From Solimonas flava DSM 18980 (GTDB taxonomy: Bacteria; Pseudomonadota; Gammaproteobacteria; Nevskiales; Nevskiaceae), in NCBI RefSeq assembly GCF_000426685.1, contig NZ_AUFV01000008.1, positions 256,530 to 320,529 on the forward strand: a DNA stretch of 64,000 nucleotides. Reading direction: 5' to 3'. Positions within the stretch are counted from its first letter, which is position 1. Each line of letters opens with the position of its first letter. Shown in pieces: positions 37,352 through 46,804 of the stretch. The position numbers and the translations under genes were made by a program. The notes under the pieces were generated by a model. It ran no database searches, was not told the DNA's origin, and was given only the letters and a program-made list of their open reading frames with translations.

Positions 37352-38875
37352 ATGCGACTGCGACGATCGGGGATCGCCTGGGCCGGCGTCATGGCGCTGG
37401 CCGGCATGGGCTTGGGCGGCTGTTCATCGAGCGAGGCGCCGGCCGGTGGCGAGGCGCTGCTGCCGCCGGACATCGAGCGGCCGAGCGCCGACACCTGCGC
37501 CGCCTTGCGCCCCGCACGCTGGGCGGCGGCGAGCGGCCACGGCGCCTCCGGCGCGGCACTGCGCGTCGTGGCCATGCAGTACAAGCAGGAGATCCGCCAC
37601 GTCGTCGACTACGCGGCGTTCCGCACCAAGATGCGCTGCCTGATGGAAGAGCACGCCGTGCCGCAAATGCGCGCCGGCCTGCCGATGCTCGTCGTCTTCA
37701 ACGAAGATGCCGGCCTGATGACGCTGGCCACCGGCACGCGTGGCGCGCCGGTGCGGGTGCTCGCCGGCTCGCCGCTCGGTGCGCCGGTCGGCGACTCGTT
37801 GCCGCTCGGCATGCTGGGCGCGCTGGCGCTGCTGAACGTCAGCTACCTGCCGCAGATCCTCGCCTATCGCGCCCGCTTTCCCGGAGTCGATGCGCGCAAG
37901 CAGGCGCTGCTGGCGGCGACCGACACCTTCGTGCGCGCGTTCTCGCAAACGTTTTCCGACATCGCCCGCGACTATCGCGTCTACGTCGTCGCGTCGAACA
38001 ATCAGGCGCGTTACGCGGCCTCGCGTGACCCGCTCGACCTCGCGCTGTTCAAGGATCCCGATCTCGGCGCAGTCGACGAGGTCTATGTCGCGACCGACGC
38101 GCGCGTCACCAACACCACCTATCTCTGGGGCCCCGACGAAGTCGACGCGAACGCCCCGAGCGGCGAGAAGAACCTGCTGTTCCGCAACGAGAAGGTGCCG
38201 CTGACCGACATCGAGACCACCGTGCTCGGCCTCGACGCCGGCCCGAGCACGGGCGCGGCGGCGCTCGCCAACGCCGCCGGCTATCCGCTCGCCGGCTTCC
38301 GGCTCGGCTTCGCGACCTCGCTGCCGGCATTCCAGTGGGGCTACGACTTCGGCGCGGCGCCACCCGCGGGCTTCGCGCCCTGCGCCGACGTCACTGTCAG
38401 CTACATGCCGTGCATGGACACGCTCGGCGTCGATGTCGTCGTGCAGGCCGAGGCCAACCCGGGCCGCTGGGCTACATACCAGGCCGGCGGCTGGCAACCG
38501 CTCGAGTGGATGGCCTCGACCTGGCGCACGGTCGCCGATCCGGAAGTCGGCTTCCGCTACAACATCACGGCGCACCTGGTCGGCAATCTGCTCGACCTGC
38601 CGTTCGACGGCCAGACGGCGATCACCAAGCGCGGCGGCAGCGCCGCGCCGCGCCATTACGTCGGCAATCTCGAATTCGAGCCGGGCACCGATGTGGCCTG
38701 GTATCTGGCCTTCCAGGGCGACAAACGCGAGTTCGTGCAACTGGCGCCGTGGGTCAGCGACGACGCGCCGCGCGCGCAGCTCGCCGCGACCGCTGCCGCA
38801 CTGGCCCCGGGCAGCGGCGACGCGCTCGAAAACGACTATCTCGAAACCGCTGTCTGGGCGGATCTCGTGCACTGA
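37352..38875 (+). CDS. Nitrilase-like (carbon-nitrogen hydrolase fold) lipoprotein
   Basis: 507 aa. A lipoprotein signal (basic start, hydrophobic core, GLGGC with Cys24) places it in the cell envelope. The order of segments resembles the nitrilase superfamily: VVFNEDA with a candidate catalytic Glu118, LLFRNEKVPL with a candidate Lys281, and GVDVVVQAEANPGRW like the usual 'GADVIVxPxxW'. At the place where 'ICxD' normally gives the nucleophilic Cys, the sequence reads LGFATSLPAF (Thr322/Ser323). A Cys occurs only 30 residues later (Cys354). It may thus be inactive or use another nucleophile. A flavin amine oxidase gene follows after 30 bp. The fold call is moderate. Confidence 0.6.
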   Translation: MRLRRSGIAWAGVMALAGMGLGGCSSSEAPAGGEALLPPDIERPSADTCAALRPARWAAASGHGASGAALRVVAMQYKQEIRHVVDYAAFRTKMRCLMEEHAVPQMRAGLPMLVVFNEDAGLMTLATGTRGAPVRVLAGSPLGAPVGDSLPLGMLGALALLNVSYLPQILAYRARFPGVDARKQALLAATDTFVRAFSQTFSDIARDYRVYVVASNNQARYAASRDPLDLALFKDPDLGAVDEVYVATDARVTNTTYLWGPDEVDANAPSGEKNLLFRNEKVPLTDIETTVLGLDAGPSTGAAALANAAGYPLAGFRLGFATSLPAFQWGYDFGAAPPAGFAPCADVTVSYMPCMDTLGVDVVVQAEANPGRWATYQAGGWQPLEWMASTWRTVADPEVGFRYNITAHLVGNLLDLPFDGQTAITKRGGSAAPRHYVGNLEFEPGTDVAWYLAFQGDKREFVQLAPWVSDDAPRAQLAATAAALAPGSGDALENDYLETAVWADLVH

Positions 38876-38905
38876 TTTTTTCTTTCACCTCCACCGGCAA
38901 CACTC

Positions 38906-40408
38906 ATGGATCATCCCGATCTTTCCCGCCGCCGCCTGCTCGGCGGCGCCGCCGCACTCGGCGCCGGCATGCTGTCCGGCGGCGTTCAGGCCGCGCCCGC
39001 CACCGCCCCCGCCGCCACGACCACGCCGCCGGCCACCGGCACTGAGCGTCACTGCGAGGTCGTCATCGTCGGCGCCGGCCTCGCCGGCCTCGCCGCCGCG
39101 CGCCAGCTGAGCGCCGCCGGCCGCGAGGTGCTCGTCGTCGAGGCACGCGACCGCGTCGGCGGCCGCACCCTCAATCACGCCGTCAGCGTGCGCGGCGCCA
39201 GCCCCGGCACCGTCGTCGAGGTCGGCGGCCAATGGGTCGGCCCGACCCAGGACCGCGTGCTGGCGATGATCAAGGAGCTGAAGCTGTCGACGTTCAAGAG
39301 CTGGACGCAAGGCAAATCGGTCGACGTGCGCGACGGCGCGCGCTCGGAGTATGACGGCCGCATCCCGCCCGGCGCGTTCTTCGGCTCGATCGACACGCAG
39401 ATCGCGATGACGCGCCTCAACCGCATGGCCGCGTCGGTGCCGCTCGACAAGCCGTGGACGGCCGCCAAGGCCGTCGAATGGGACAGCCAGACCTTCCAGA
39501 CCTGGATGGACCACAACCTCTACACCGACACCGGCCGTTCGCTGATGCAGCTCGTCGTCGAGGCCGTGTTCTCGGCGCAGCCGCGCGACCTGTCGCTGCT
39601 GCACGTGCTGTTCTACATCCATTCGGCCGGCTCGCTGGACATGCTGGTCAACACCGAGGGCGGCGCGCAGGACTCGCGCATCGTCGGCGGCTCGCAGCGC
39701 ATCGCGCTGGCGATGGCCGAGCAGCTCGGCGCCCAGCGCATCCTGCTCAACGCGCCGGTCGAGCGCGTCGAACAGCACGACGACGGCGTCAGCGTGCGCG
39801 GCGCCGGCTTCGCCGTGCAGGCCCGGCGCGCGATCATCGCCATGCCGCCAACGCTCGCCGGCCGCATCCGCTACGCACCGATCCTCGACGGCCTGCGCGA
39901 CCAGCTCACGCAGCGCGTGCCGATGGGCACCGTGATCAAGGCGCAGTGCGTCTACGCCAAGCCGTTCTGGCGCGACGCCGGCCTCAACGGCCAGGCGACC
40001 GGCGACGTCGGACCGGTCAAGACGACCTTCGACAACTCGCCGCCGGACGCCAGCGTCGGCGTGCTGATGGGCTTCATCGAGGGCGAGGACGGCCGTCGCG
40101 CGCTGCGGCAGACGCGCGAACAGCGCATGCAGGGCGTGATCGACAGCTTCGTGCGCTACTTCGGCGAGGCCGCGCGTCATCCGCTCGAATACATCGAGCA
40201 GAGCTGGGCCGGCGAAGAATGGTCGCGCGGCTGCTACGCCGGCTACTTCCCGCCGGGCGTCTGGCTCGACTACGGCGAAGCGCTGCGCGCGCCGATCGGC
40301 CGTCTGCACTGGGCCGGCACCGAAACCGCCGAGGTCTGGAACGGCTACTTCGACGGCGCGATCCGCTCCGGCGAGCGCGCCGCCGGCGAAGTCGCGGCGC
40401 TGCTCTAG
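38906..40408 (+). CDS. Flavin monoamine oxidase family protein, Tat-exported
   Basis: 500 aa. The N-terminus SRRRLLGGAAALGAGMLSGG is a twin-arginine signal peptide. The FAD motif VVIVGAGLAGLAAARQL, then EARDRVGGRT, lies near residues 50-95. The C-terminal FAD/product region LHWAGTETAEVWNGYFDGAI near 470 is typical of amine oxidases of the MAO group. It would oxidise an amine to an aldehyde, releasing ammonia and peroxide, in the periplasm. It follows the nitrilase-like lipoprotein in an apparent two-gene operon under the divergent TetR regulator. Its substrate is unknown. Confidence 0.88.
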   Translation: MDHPDLSRRRLLGGAAALGAGMLSGGVQAAPATAPAATTTPPATGTERHCEVVIVGAGLAGLAAARQLSAAGREVLVVEARDRVGGRTLNHAVSVRGASPGTVVEVGGQWVGPTQDRVLAMIKELKLSTFKSWTQGKSVDVRDGARSEYDGRIPPGAFFGSIDTQIAMTRLNRMAASVPLDKPWTAAKAVEWDSQTFQTWMDHNLYTDTGRSLMQLVVEAVFSAQPRDLSLLHVLFYIHSAGSLDMLVNTEGGAQDSRIVGGSQRIALAMAEQLGAQRILLNAPVERVEQHDDGVSVRGAGFAVQARRAIIAMPPTLAGRIRYAPILDGLRDQLTQRVPMGTVIKAQCVYAKPFWRDAGLNGQATGDVGPVKTTFDNSPPDASVGVLMGFIEGEDGRRALRQTREQRMQGVIDSFVRYFGEAARHPLEYIEQSWAGEEWSRGCYAGYFPPGVWLDYGEALRAPIGRLHWAGTETAEVWNGYFDGAIRSGERAAGEVAALL

Positions 40409-40426
40409 GGCCGGCCAGCGCCCATC

Positions 40427-40441
40427 GCGTCAACAGGCCCT
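40427..40441. repeat. 15-bp motif copy beside the tgt 3' end
   Basis: GCGTCAACAGGCCCT lies 5 bp beyond the tgt stop codon. It recurs with one mismatch at 46790-46804 at the thiolase 3' end, and in near-inverted form at 46515-46528. Confidence 0.55.
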
Positions 40442-40446
40442 GGTAT

Positions 40447-41817
<1,371 letters not shown>

Positions 41818-41839
41818 TCACCTGGACGCCTGCCTCGCC

Positions 41840-42415
41840 ATGAAACTGCTGTTCGGCCTGTTCGACCGCCTGCTGTTCGCCGCCGGCTTCGCGCTGGCGA
41901 TGCAGCTGCCGCAGTTCGTCGACCACTACACGCAGCGCTACGGCGGCTACCACCAGGCGCTGGTCGACAGTCTCGCCGAATACCAGCGCAACGCCGACGC
42001 CCACTACGGCGGCGATCTCGACCGCCTGATCGCCGACCTGCACGCGTCGGCCGGCCCCGGTCTGCGCGAGATCGGCGACAAGCTGCAGCGCGATCGCGCC
42101 CGCGAGCTGCAGATGCGCGAAGGCCTGGCGATCCTCGGCCACGAAATCCTCGCCAAGCGGCTCTGGTATCTGGCCGGCCACCTCGACGTCGGCATCGCCG
42201 CCGCGACCTGGGCCGCGTTCACGCCGGGCCTGCCGCTGTCGACCGACGCCCTGCTCTGCGGCCTGGCCGGCGCCGTGCTGTTCAGCGGCTTCTTCAATCT
42301 GCTCGGCTGGCCGCTGCGCGTCTGGCGCCGGCGCGCGTCGACGCCCGCAATCGGCGCGCCGGCCCCGCGCCCGGCGCCGCCGCCGGCGGTCGAGCGCAAG
42401 GCGCCTACGCTGTAA
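41840..42415 (+). CDS. DUF2937-like membrane protein
   Basis: 191 aa from the ATG that begins MKLLFGLFDRLLFAAGFALA. A longer plus-strand reading from 41573 is antisense to tgt and rejected. Two hydrophobic segments (about residues 6-22 and 137-160) flank a charged helical region with QLPQFVDHYTQRYGGYHQAL near 21, the pattern of DUF2937 proteins, whose function is unknown. A Pro/Ala-rich C-terminus ends it. It is divergent from tgt and overlaps the 3' end of queA by 11 bp. Confidence 0.75.
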   Translation: MKLLFGLFDRLLFAAGFALAMQLPQFVDHYTQRYGGYHQALVDSLAEYQRNADAHYGGDLDRLIADLHASAGPGLREIGDKLQRDRARELQMREGLAILGHEILAKRLWYLAGHLDVGIAAATWAAFTPGLPLSTDALLCGLAGAVLFSGFFNLLGWPLRVWRRRASTPAIGAPAPRPAPPPAVERKAPTL

Positions 42416-43448
42416 GCGCCTCGGGCGCCGGTTCGATCAGCATCGCATCGCCGTAGCTGAAGAAGCGGTAGCGCTGCGCGACCGCGTGGCGGTACGCGGC
42501 CATCATCCGCTCGTAGCCGCCGTACGCGCAGACCAGCATCAGCAGCGTGCTTTCCGGCAGATGGAAATTGGTCAGCAGGCGGTCGATGATCCGGAACCGA
42601 TAGCCCGGCGTGATGAACAGCCGCGTCTCGCCGCTCTGCGGCACCAGCGTGCCGACGCGGTCCTGCGCCGCCGCCGCCGATTCGAGCGCGCGCGTCACCG
42701 TCGTGCCGATCGCCACCACCTTGCCGCCGCGCACGCGCGTCGCCGCCAGCTGCGCGCACAGCGTTGCGTCGATCGCATAGCGCTCGGCGTGCATGCGATG
42801 CTCGGCGAGATCGTCGACGCGCACCGGCTGGAACGTGCCGGCGCCGACGTGCAGCGTCAGCGTCGCGGTCTCGATGCCGCGCTCGGCGAGCGCCTGCAGC
42901 AGCGCGGCATCGAAGTGCAGGCCGGCGGTCGGCGCGGCGACGGCACCGGGCTCGCGCGCGAACAGCGTCTGGTAGCGCTCGGCGTCGACCGCATCCGGCG
43001 CGTGCGCGATGTACGGCGGCAGCGGCAGACGGCCGGCGCGCTCCAGGAACGCCATCACGCCATCGTCGCCGTCGTAGCGCAGATGGAACAGGTCGTCGTC
43101 GCGGCCGAGCACCGTCAGACGGTCCGCGCCGACCTCGATCACGCCGCCGGCCTTCGGCTTCTTGCTGACGCCGAGCTGGGCGAGGAATTCGTGCGCGTCG
43201 AGAATGCGCTCGACGAAGATCTCGACATGCCCGCCGGTCGGCTTGCGCCCGTAGACGCGCGCCGGAATGACGCGCGTGTCGTTGAAGACGACGAGGTCGC
43301 CGGGCGCGAGCAGCGCCGGCAGGTCGACGATCATGCGATCGGCCAGCTCGCGGCCGACATGCAGCAAGCGGCTCGCCGAACGCGCGGCGGTCGGATGCTG
43401 GGCGATCAGCTCGGCTGGCAGTTCGTACTGGAAATCGGAACGACGCAT
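42405..43448 (-). CDS. queA: S-adenosylmethionine:tRNA ribosyltransferase-isomerase QueA
   Basis: 347 aa, typical. The N-terminus MRRSDFQYELPAELIAQHP, DLVVFNDTRVIPARVYG near residue 50, VAAPTAGLHFD near 162, then LHVGAGTFQPVR and the C-terminal TNFHLPESTLLMLVCAYGG are diagnostic. It transfers and isomerises the ribosyl part of SAM to preQ1-tRNA, making epoxyqueuosine, the step after Tgt. The two genes share direction but are interrupted by the opposite-strand DUF2937-like gene. Confidence 0.96.
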   Translation of the reverse strand: MRRSDFQYELPAELIAQHPTAARSASRLLHVGRELADRMIVDLPALLAPGDLVVFNDTRVIPARVYGRKPTGGHVEIFVERILDAHEFLAQLGVSKKPKAGGVIEVGADRLTVLGRDDDLFHLRYDGDDGVMAFLERAGRLPLPPYIAHAPDAVDAERYQTLFAREPGAVAAPTAGLHFDAALLQALAERGIETATLTLHVGAGTFQPVRVDDLAEHRMHAERYAIDATLCAQLAATRVRGGKVVAIGTTVTRALESAAAAQDRVGTLVPQSGETRLFITPGYRFRIIDRLLTNFHLPESTLLMLVCAYGGYERMMAAYRHAVAQRYRFFSYGDAMLIEPAPEALTA

Positions 43449-43524
43449 GGTCGGTGGTGCGGTTCGGCGGTGCGGCCGCGCATTGTCGCAGAAGCGCCTG
43501 CGCCGGCGCGCAGCTCGCGCACAA

Positions 43525-43548
43525 AAAGAGGCCCGCGCGAGGCGGGCC
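43525..43548 (-). terminator. Leftward Rho-independent terminator between queA and the LuxR gene
   Basis: On the minus strand GGCCCGC (43548-43542) pairs with GCGGGCC (43536-43530) around CTCGC, followed by TCTTTTTG. It lies about 80 bp upstream of the queA start and has no obvious upstream gene. Confidence 0.75.
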
Positions 43549-43640
43549 AGGATCAGGTGAGACGCTACGAAGTGGCTGAAGAACGATCAGCCGTCGCGCA
43601 GCTTAGGCAGGTCCGGGCTCAGAACCTGAGCCCGCATGCA
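43525..43640 (-). ncRNA. Putative small transcript ending at a leftward terminator
   Basis: No protein gene is transcribed leftward into the terminator at 43525-43548, yet that structure is strong. Upstream on the minus strand is a perfect 8-bp hairpin, GGGCTCAG/CTGAGCCC (43615-43633), and a 16-codon ORF (43587-43637) reading MRAQVLSPDLPKLRDG, without a clear ribosome site. The segment lies between queA and the divergent LuxR gene. It could be a small RNA, a leader peptide or a remnant. The start is not known. Confidence 0.35.
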
Positions 43641-43760
43641 GCGCCGCCCATGCAGTGCCGCCACGGTCCGATGGACGGTGTCCTACAGCCGCGGCAGCGC
43701 GGCATCGCTACGCTATAGTCCACAGAACGAATTCGGCGTCTGAGGAGAGCAGCCGAAGAC

Positions 43761-46472
43761 ATGGATGCAAACGCACATCCAAGCGAAGTCTTTACCCACA
43801 AGTTCTTCGCCCCGCCCTCGTATCCGGGCGCGATCCAGCGCGACCAGCTGCTGGGTCGGATGCTGCGCGCGCCGCCGTACAGCGCCGTCGTCATCCAGGC
43901 GCCGGCCGGGCACGGCAAGTCGACGCTGCTGCAGCAGGCCAAGAGCCTCGGCGAAACGCGTGGCGCGGTCAGCGCCTGGCTCAGTTTCGACGAGGCCGAC
44001 AACGACATGCGCCGCCTCGGCGGCCATCTGCAGGCGCTGATCGAATCGCTGCCCGGCGCCGACGGCGGCGACGACGAAACCGGCAGCGGCAGCAGCGGCC
44101 GGCGGCGCCTGTCCGACTGGGCGGCGAGCCGCCTCGCCCGCTTCGACGCCCCGGTGCACCTGTTCCTCGACGAATTCCAGGCGCTCAACAACCGTGCCGC
44201 GCTGGCGATGTTCCGCGAGCTGCTCGAGCGCCTGCCGGACAACGTCACGCTGTTCATCGGCACGCGCGCGCTGCCGGAAATCGGCCTGGCGCGCTTCGTC
44301 GTCAACAATCAGGCGCTGGTGCTGCGCGCCGACGACCTGCGCTTCTCGCCGGACGAGGCCGAGCTGTTCTTCGGCCAGGCGCGCGAGCTCGGCATCAACC
44401 GCCAGGAGCTCGACGCCATCTATCGCCAGACCGAAGGCTGGCCGGCGGCGCTGCAGCTGTTCCGCCTCAGCCTCGCCAGCCCGTCGGTGCGCCGTTCGCT
44501 GAGCGGCGCGAGTTCACCGAAGCCGCGCGAACTCGCCGAATACCTCGCCGACAACGTGCTGAGCCTGCAGCCGCCGCGCATCCAGCAGTTCCTGCGCCAG
44601 ACCTCGGTGCTGACGCGCCTGTCGGCCGGGCTTTGCGATCACGTCACCGGCTGGCAGGACTCGCAGAGCATCCTGCTGTTCCTCGAACGCTCCGGACTGT
44701 TCCTGCGCTGCCTCGACTCGGACCTCAGCTGGTTCAAGTACCACACACTGTTCTCGTCGTTCCTCGCCGACCAGACGCGGCTCGACGAGCCGGACCTGCT
44801 GCAGACCGTGCACCAGCGCGCCGCCGACTGGTTCCACCGCCACGAGATGCACGAAGACGCCGTCCATCACGCCATCGCCGCGCACGACTACGCCTTCGCC
44901 GGCGACATCATGAGCGAGTGGATCGACCGCCTGATCGTCGACGCCAACCTGGCGACCGTCGAGCGCTGGTCGGATGCGCTGCCGCTCGAAGAGATCGCGC
45001 GGCGGCCGGCGCTGGCAGTGAAGATCGCCTGGGCGCTGGTCTTCCTGCGCCGCCATCACAAGCTGCGGCCGCTGCTGCCGACGCTCGAAGCCGCCGCCGA
45101 ACACGGCGTCGACGCCAGCGTCGTGCGCTCGATGCTGGCGATGGTGGTCGACGACGTGCCGCTGGCCTTCGAGATCATCCGCGACGTCGCGATCCGCGAC
45201 CTCCGGCCGGAAGGCTTTCGCGCGTTCGAGCTCGGCGCCGCCGCCAACCTCGCCGGCTACCGCCTGCTGTCGGTCGCCGACTTCGACGCCGAGCGCGAGA
45301 TGCTGCAGCTCGCGCAGACTTACAACCGCCGCGGCGACGCCGCGTTCAGCGGCGGCTATACGGTCGCCGTGCATGGCATCAGCCTGTTCATACAGGGCCG
45401 CCTGGTCGACGCGCTGAACCTGTACCGCAGCGGCCTCGCCGAGCAGCATCTGGACCTCGACAAGTCCTTCGCCGCCGCCTCGCTGGCCGCCTGCTACGTG
45501 CACGCGCTGTACGAATGCGGCGAACTCGACCTCGCCGAGTCGATGTTCCTGCAGTTCCACGATGTCATCGCCGACTCCGTGCTGCTCGACTTCCTCGCGC
45601 TCGGCTACGTGGCGATGGGCCGCATCCAGCTCGCGCGCGGCCGCAGCAACCGCGCCGACGAGGTGTTCGGCGAAGCCGAGCAGCTCGCCCACAGCGCCGG
45701 CTGGCCGCGCCTGCTGCGCATCGCCGCCTGGGAACGCGTGCGCGGCGCCCTGCTCGCCGGCGAACCGGAGCGCGCGCAGGCGCTCGCCAGCCGCATCCCG
45801 CGGCAGCCGGAATTCGAGCTGCCTGACGGCGGCATGATCTATTCGGAAATGATCGAGGGCGACGCGCTCGGCGCGATCCGTCTGGCGATCCATGCCGGCC
45901 AGGCCGAAGGCGCGCTGCCACGCCTCGCCGACGAGATCGCGCTGGCGCAAAAGCAGCGCCGCCAGTACCGGCTCATCAAACTGCTGACGCTGGAGGCGCT
46001 GGCGCTGCAGCGCCGCGGCAGCGACAACGCCGCGCGCCGCAGCCTGCACCGCGCACTGCAGCTCGCTGCGCCGGAAGGCTACGTGCGCCTGTTCCTCGAC
46101 GAAGGCGAAGCGCTGCTGCCGCTGCTGCGCGACGAGCACGCCCGCCTCGCCCAGGAAGTCGGCGGCGACGCCGCGCAGGCGACCCTGCACGACTTCGTCG
46201 GACGGCTGCTGGCGGCGACCGGGTTCGGCGCCGATCCGGCCGGTCCGGCGCCGGCGATGGGCAGCTTCCAGCCGCTCGAACCGCTGACCGACCGCGAGAA
46301 GGAAATCCTCGTCTATCTCGCCAACGGCGTGTCGAACAAGGAGATGGCGCGGCGCATCTTCGTCTCTGAGAACACCGTCAAGTTCCACCTCAAGAACATC
46401 TACTCGAAGCTTGCCGTCAGCAGCCGCCTGCAGGCGATCAACGCGGCGCGGCAGATGGCGCTGCTGCGCTGA
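43761..46472 (+). CDS. MalT-like LuxR-family ATP-dependent regulator (LAL type)
   Basis: 903 aa. The N-terminal AAA/STAND ATPase has Walker A APAGHGKST (residues 47-55) and Walker B-like PVHLFLDEFQALNN near 130. A long helical-repeat sensor region covers about 350-800. The C-terminal LuxR helix-turn-helix is LTDREKEILVYLANGVSNKE, then MARRIFVSENTVKFHLKNIYSKL. Such regulators multimerise on binding an inducer and ATP to activate catabolic operons. It faces the 3' end of the leftward ketone-catabolism run, its probable target. An AGGAG lies 12 bp before the start. Confidence 0.9.
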   Translation: MDANAHPSEVFTHKFFAPPSYPGAIQRDQLLGRMLRAPPYSAVVIQAPAGHGKSTLLQQAKSLGETRGAVSAWLSFDEADNDMRRLGGHLQALIESLPGADGGDDETGSGSSGRRRLSDWAASRLARFDAPVHLFLDEFQALNNRAALAMFRELLERLPDNVTLFIGTRALPEIGLARFVVNNQALVLRADDLRFSPDEAELFFGQARELGINRQELDAIYRQTEGWPAALQLFRLSLASPSVRRSLSGASSPKPRELAEYLADNVLSLQPPRIQQFLRQTSVLTRLSAGLCDHVTGWQDSQSILLFLERSGLFLRCLDSDLSWFKYHTLFSSFLADQTRLDEPDLLQTVHQRAADWFHRHEMHEDAVHHAIAAHDYAFAGDIMSEWIDRLIVDANLATVERWSDALPLEEIARRPALAVKIAWALVFLRRHHKLRPLLPTLEAAAEHGVDASVVRSMLAMVVDDVPLAFEIIRDVAIRDLRPEGFRAFELGAAANLAGYRLLSVADFDAEREMLQLAQTYNRRGDAAFSGGYTVAVHGISLFIQGRLVDALNLYRSGLAEQHLDLDKSFAAASLAACYVHALYECGELDLAESMFLQFHDVIADSVLLDFLALGYVAMGRIQLARGRSNRADEVFGEAEQLAHSAGWPRLLRIAAWERVRGALLAGEPERAQALASRIPRQPEFELPDGGMIYSEMIEGDALGAIRLAIHAGQAEGALPRLADEIALAQKQRRQYRLIKLLTLEALALQRRGSDNAARRSLHRALQLAAPEGYVRLFLDEGEALLPLLRDEHARLAQEVGGDAAQATLHDFVGRLLAATGFGADPAGPAPAMGSFQPLEPLTDREKEILVYLANGVSNKEMARRIFVSENTVKFHLKNIYSKLAVSSRLQAINAARQMALLR

Positions 46473-46802
46473 AACGGCGCCGCGCACCGGCGCCGCGGCG
46501 CGCCGTTCGGGCCAAGGCCTGTTAACGCCGGTCGCGTCGCGGTGCTGCCGCCCGGCGAGCCGGCGGGCTCCGGGTCACCGTCCAAAGGGAAGGCGCGGGC
46601 CGTGCGCGTGGGTGATGCCCGGGAAGCGGTCGGCGACACCGCATGGCGGCGCGCCGGACCGCATCCCGAAAGGACCGCATCGCGGGCAGTTCGCCTCGCC
46701 CACGGCCTCGTCGCGACTGTACGTCCGGTACCGGTCGCTCCTCGTTCTTTGCGCGACGGCGAAACGGACTCGGCACCGCAACACGATTGGCGTCAGCAGG
46801 CC
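46473..46802. other. 330-bp convergent intergenic region
   Basis: Lies between the LuxR-regulator gene and the thiolase gene. Just past the regulator, CGGCGCCG occurs twice around CGCAC and can form a hairpin, but no T-run follows. A pair of inverted motif copies (46515-46528 and 46790-46804) bounds the rest. A minus-strand ORF with a CPRCG motif (46575-46784) resembles a damaged small cysteine-rich protein but lacks the full Cys set and is not called as a gene. Confidence 0.5.
46515..46528. repeat. Inverted copy of the 3'-flank motif
   Basis: AGGCCTGTTAACGC is close to the reverse complement of the 40427-40441 motif. It lies 43 bp after the LuxR-regulator stop and faces the copy at 46790-46804. 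Confidence 0.45.
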
Positions 46803-46804
46803 CT
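46790..46804. repeat. 15-bp motif copy overlapping the thiolase stop
   Basis: GCGTCAGCAGGCCCT differs at one base from the copy at 40427-40441 and includes part of the thiolase stop codon. Confidence 0.5.

Noticed and set aside
36508-37584. Long version of the TetR protein starting at 37584
   Set aside because: The extra N-terminus is antisense to the lipoprotein gene and promoter region; the family N-terminus fits a start at 37167 or 37158.
46575-46784. Minus-strand small ORF with CPRCG, like a cysteine-rich CWC-type protein
   Set aside because: It lacks the further Cys and the CWC motif, and has no clear ribosome site. At best a decayed fragment.
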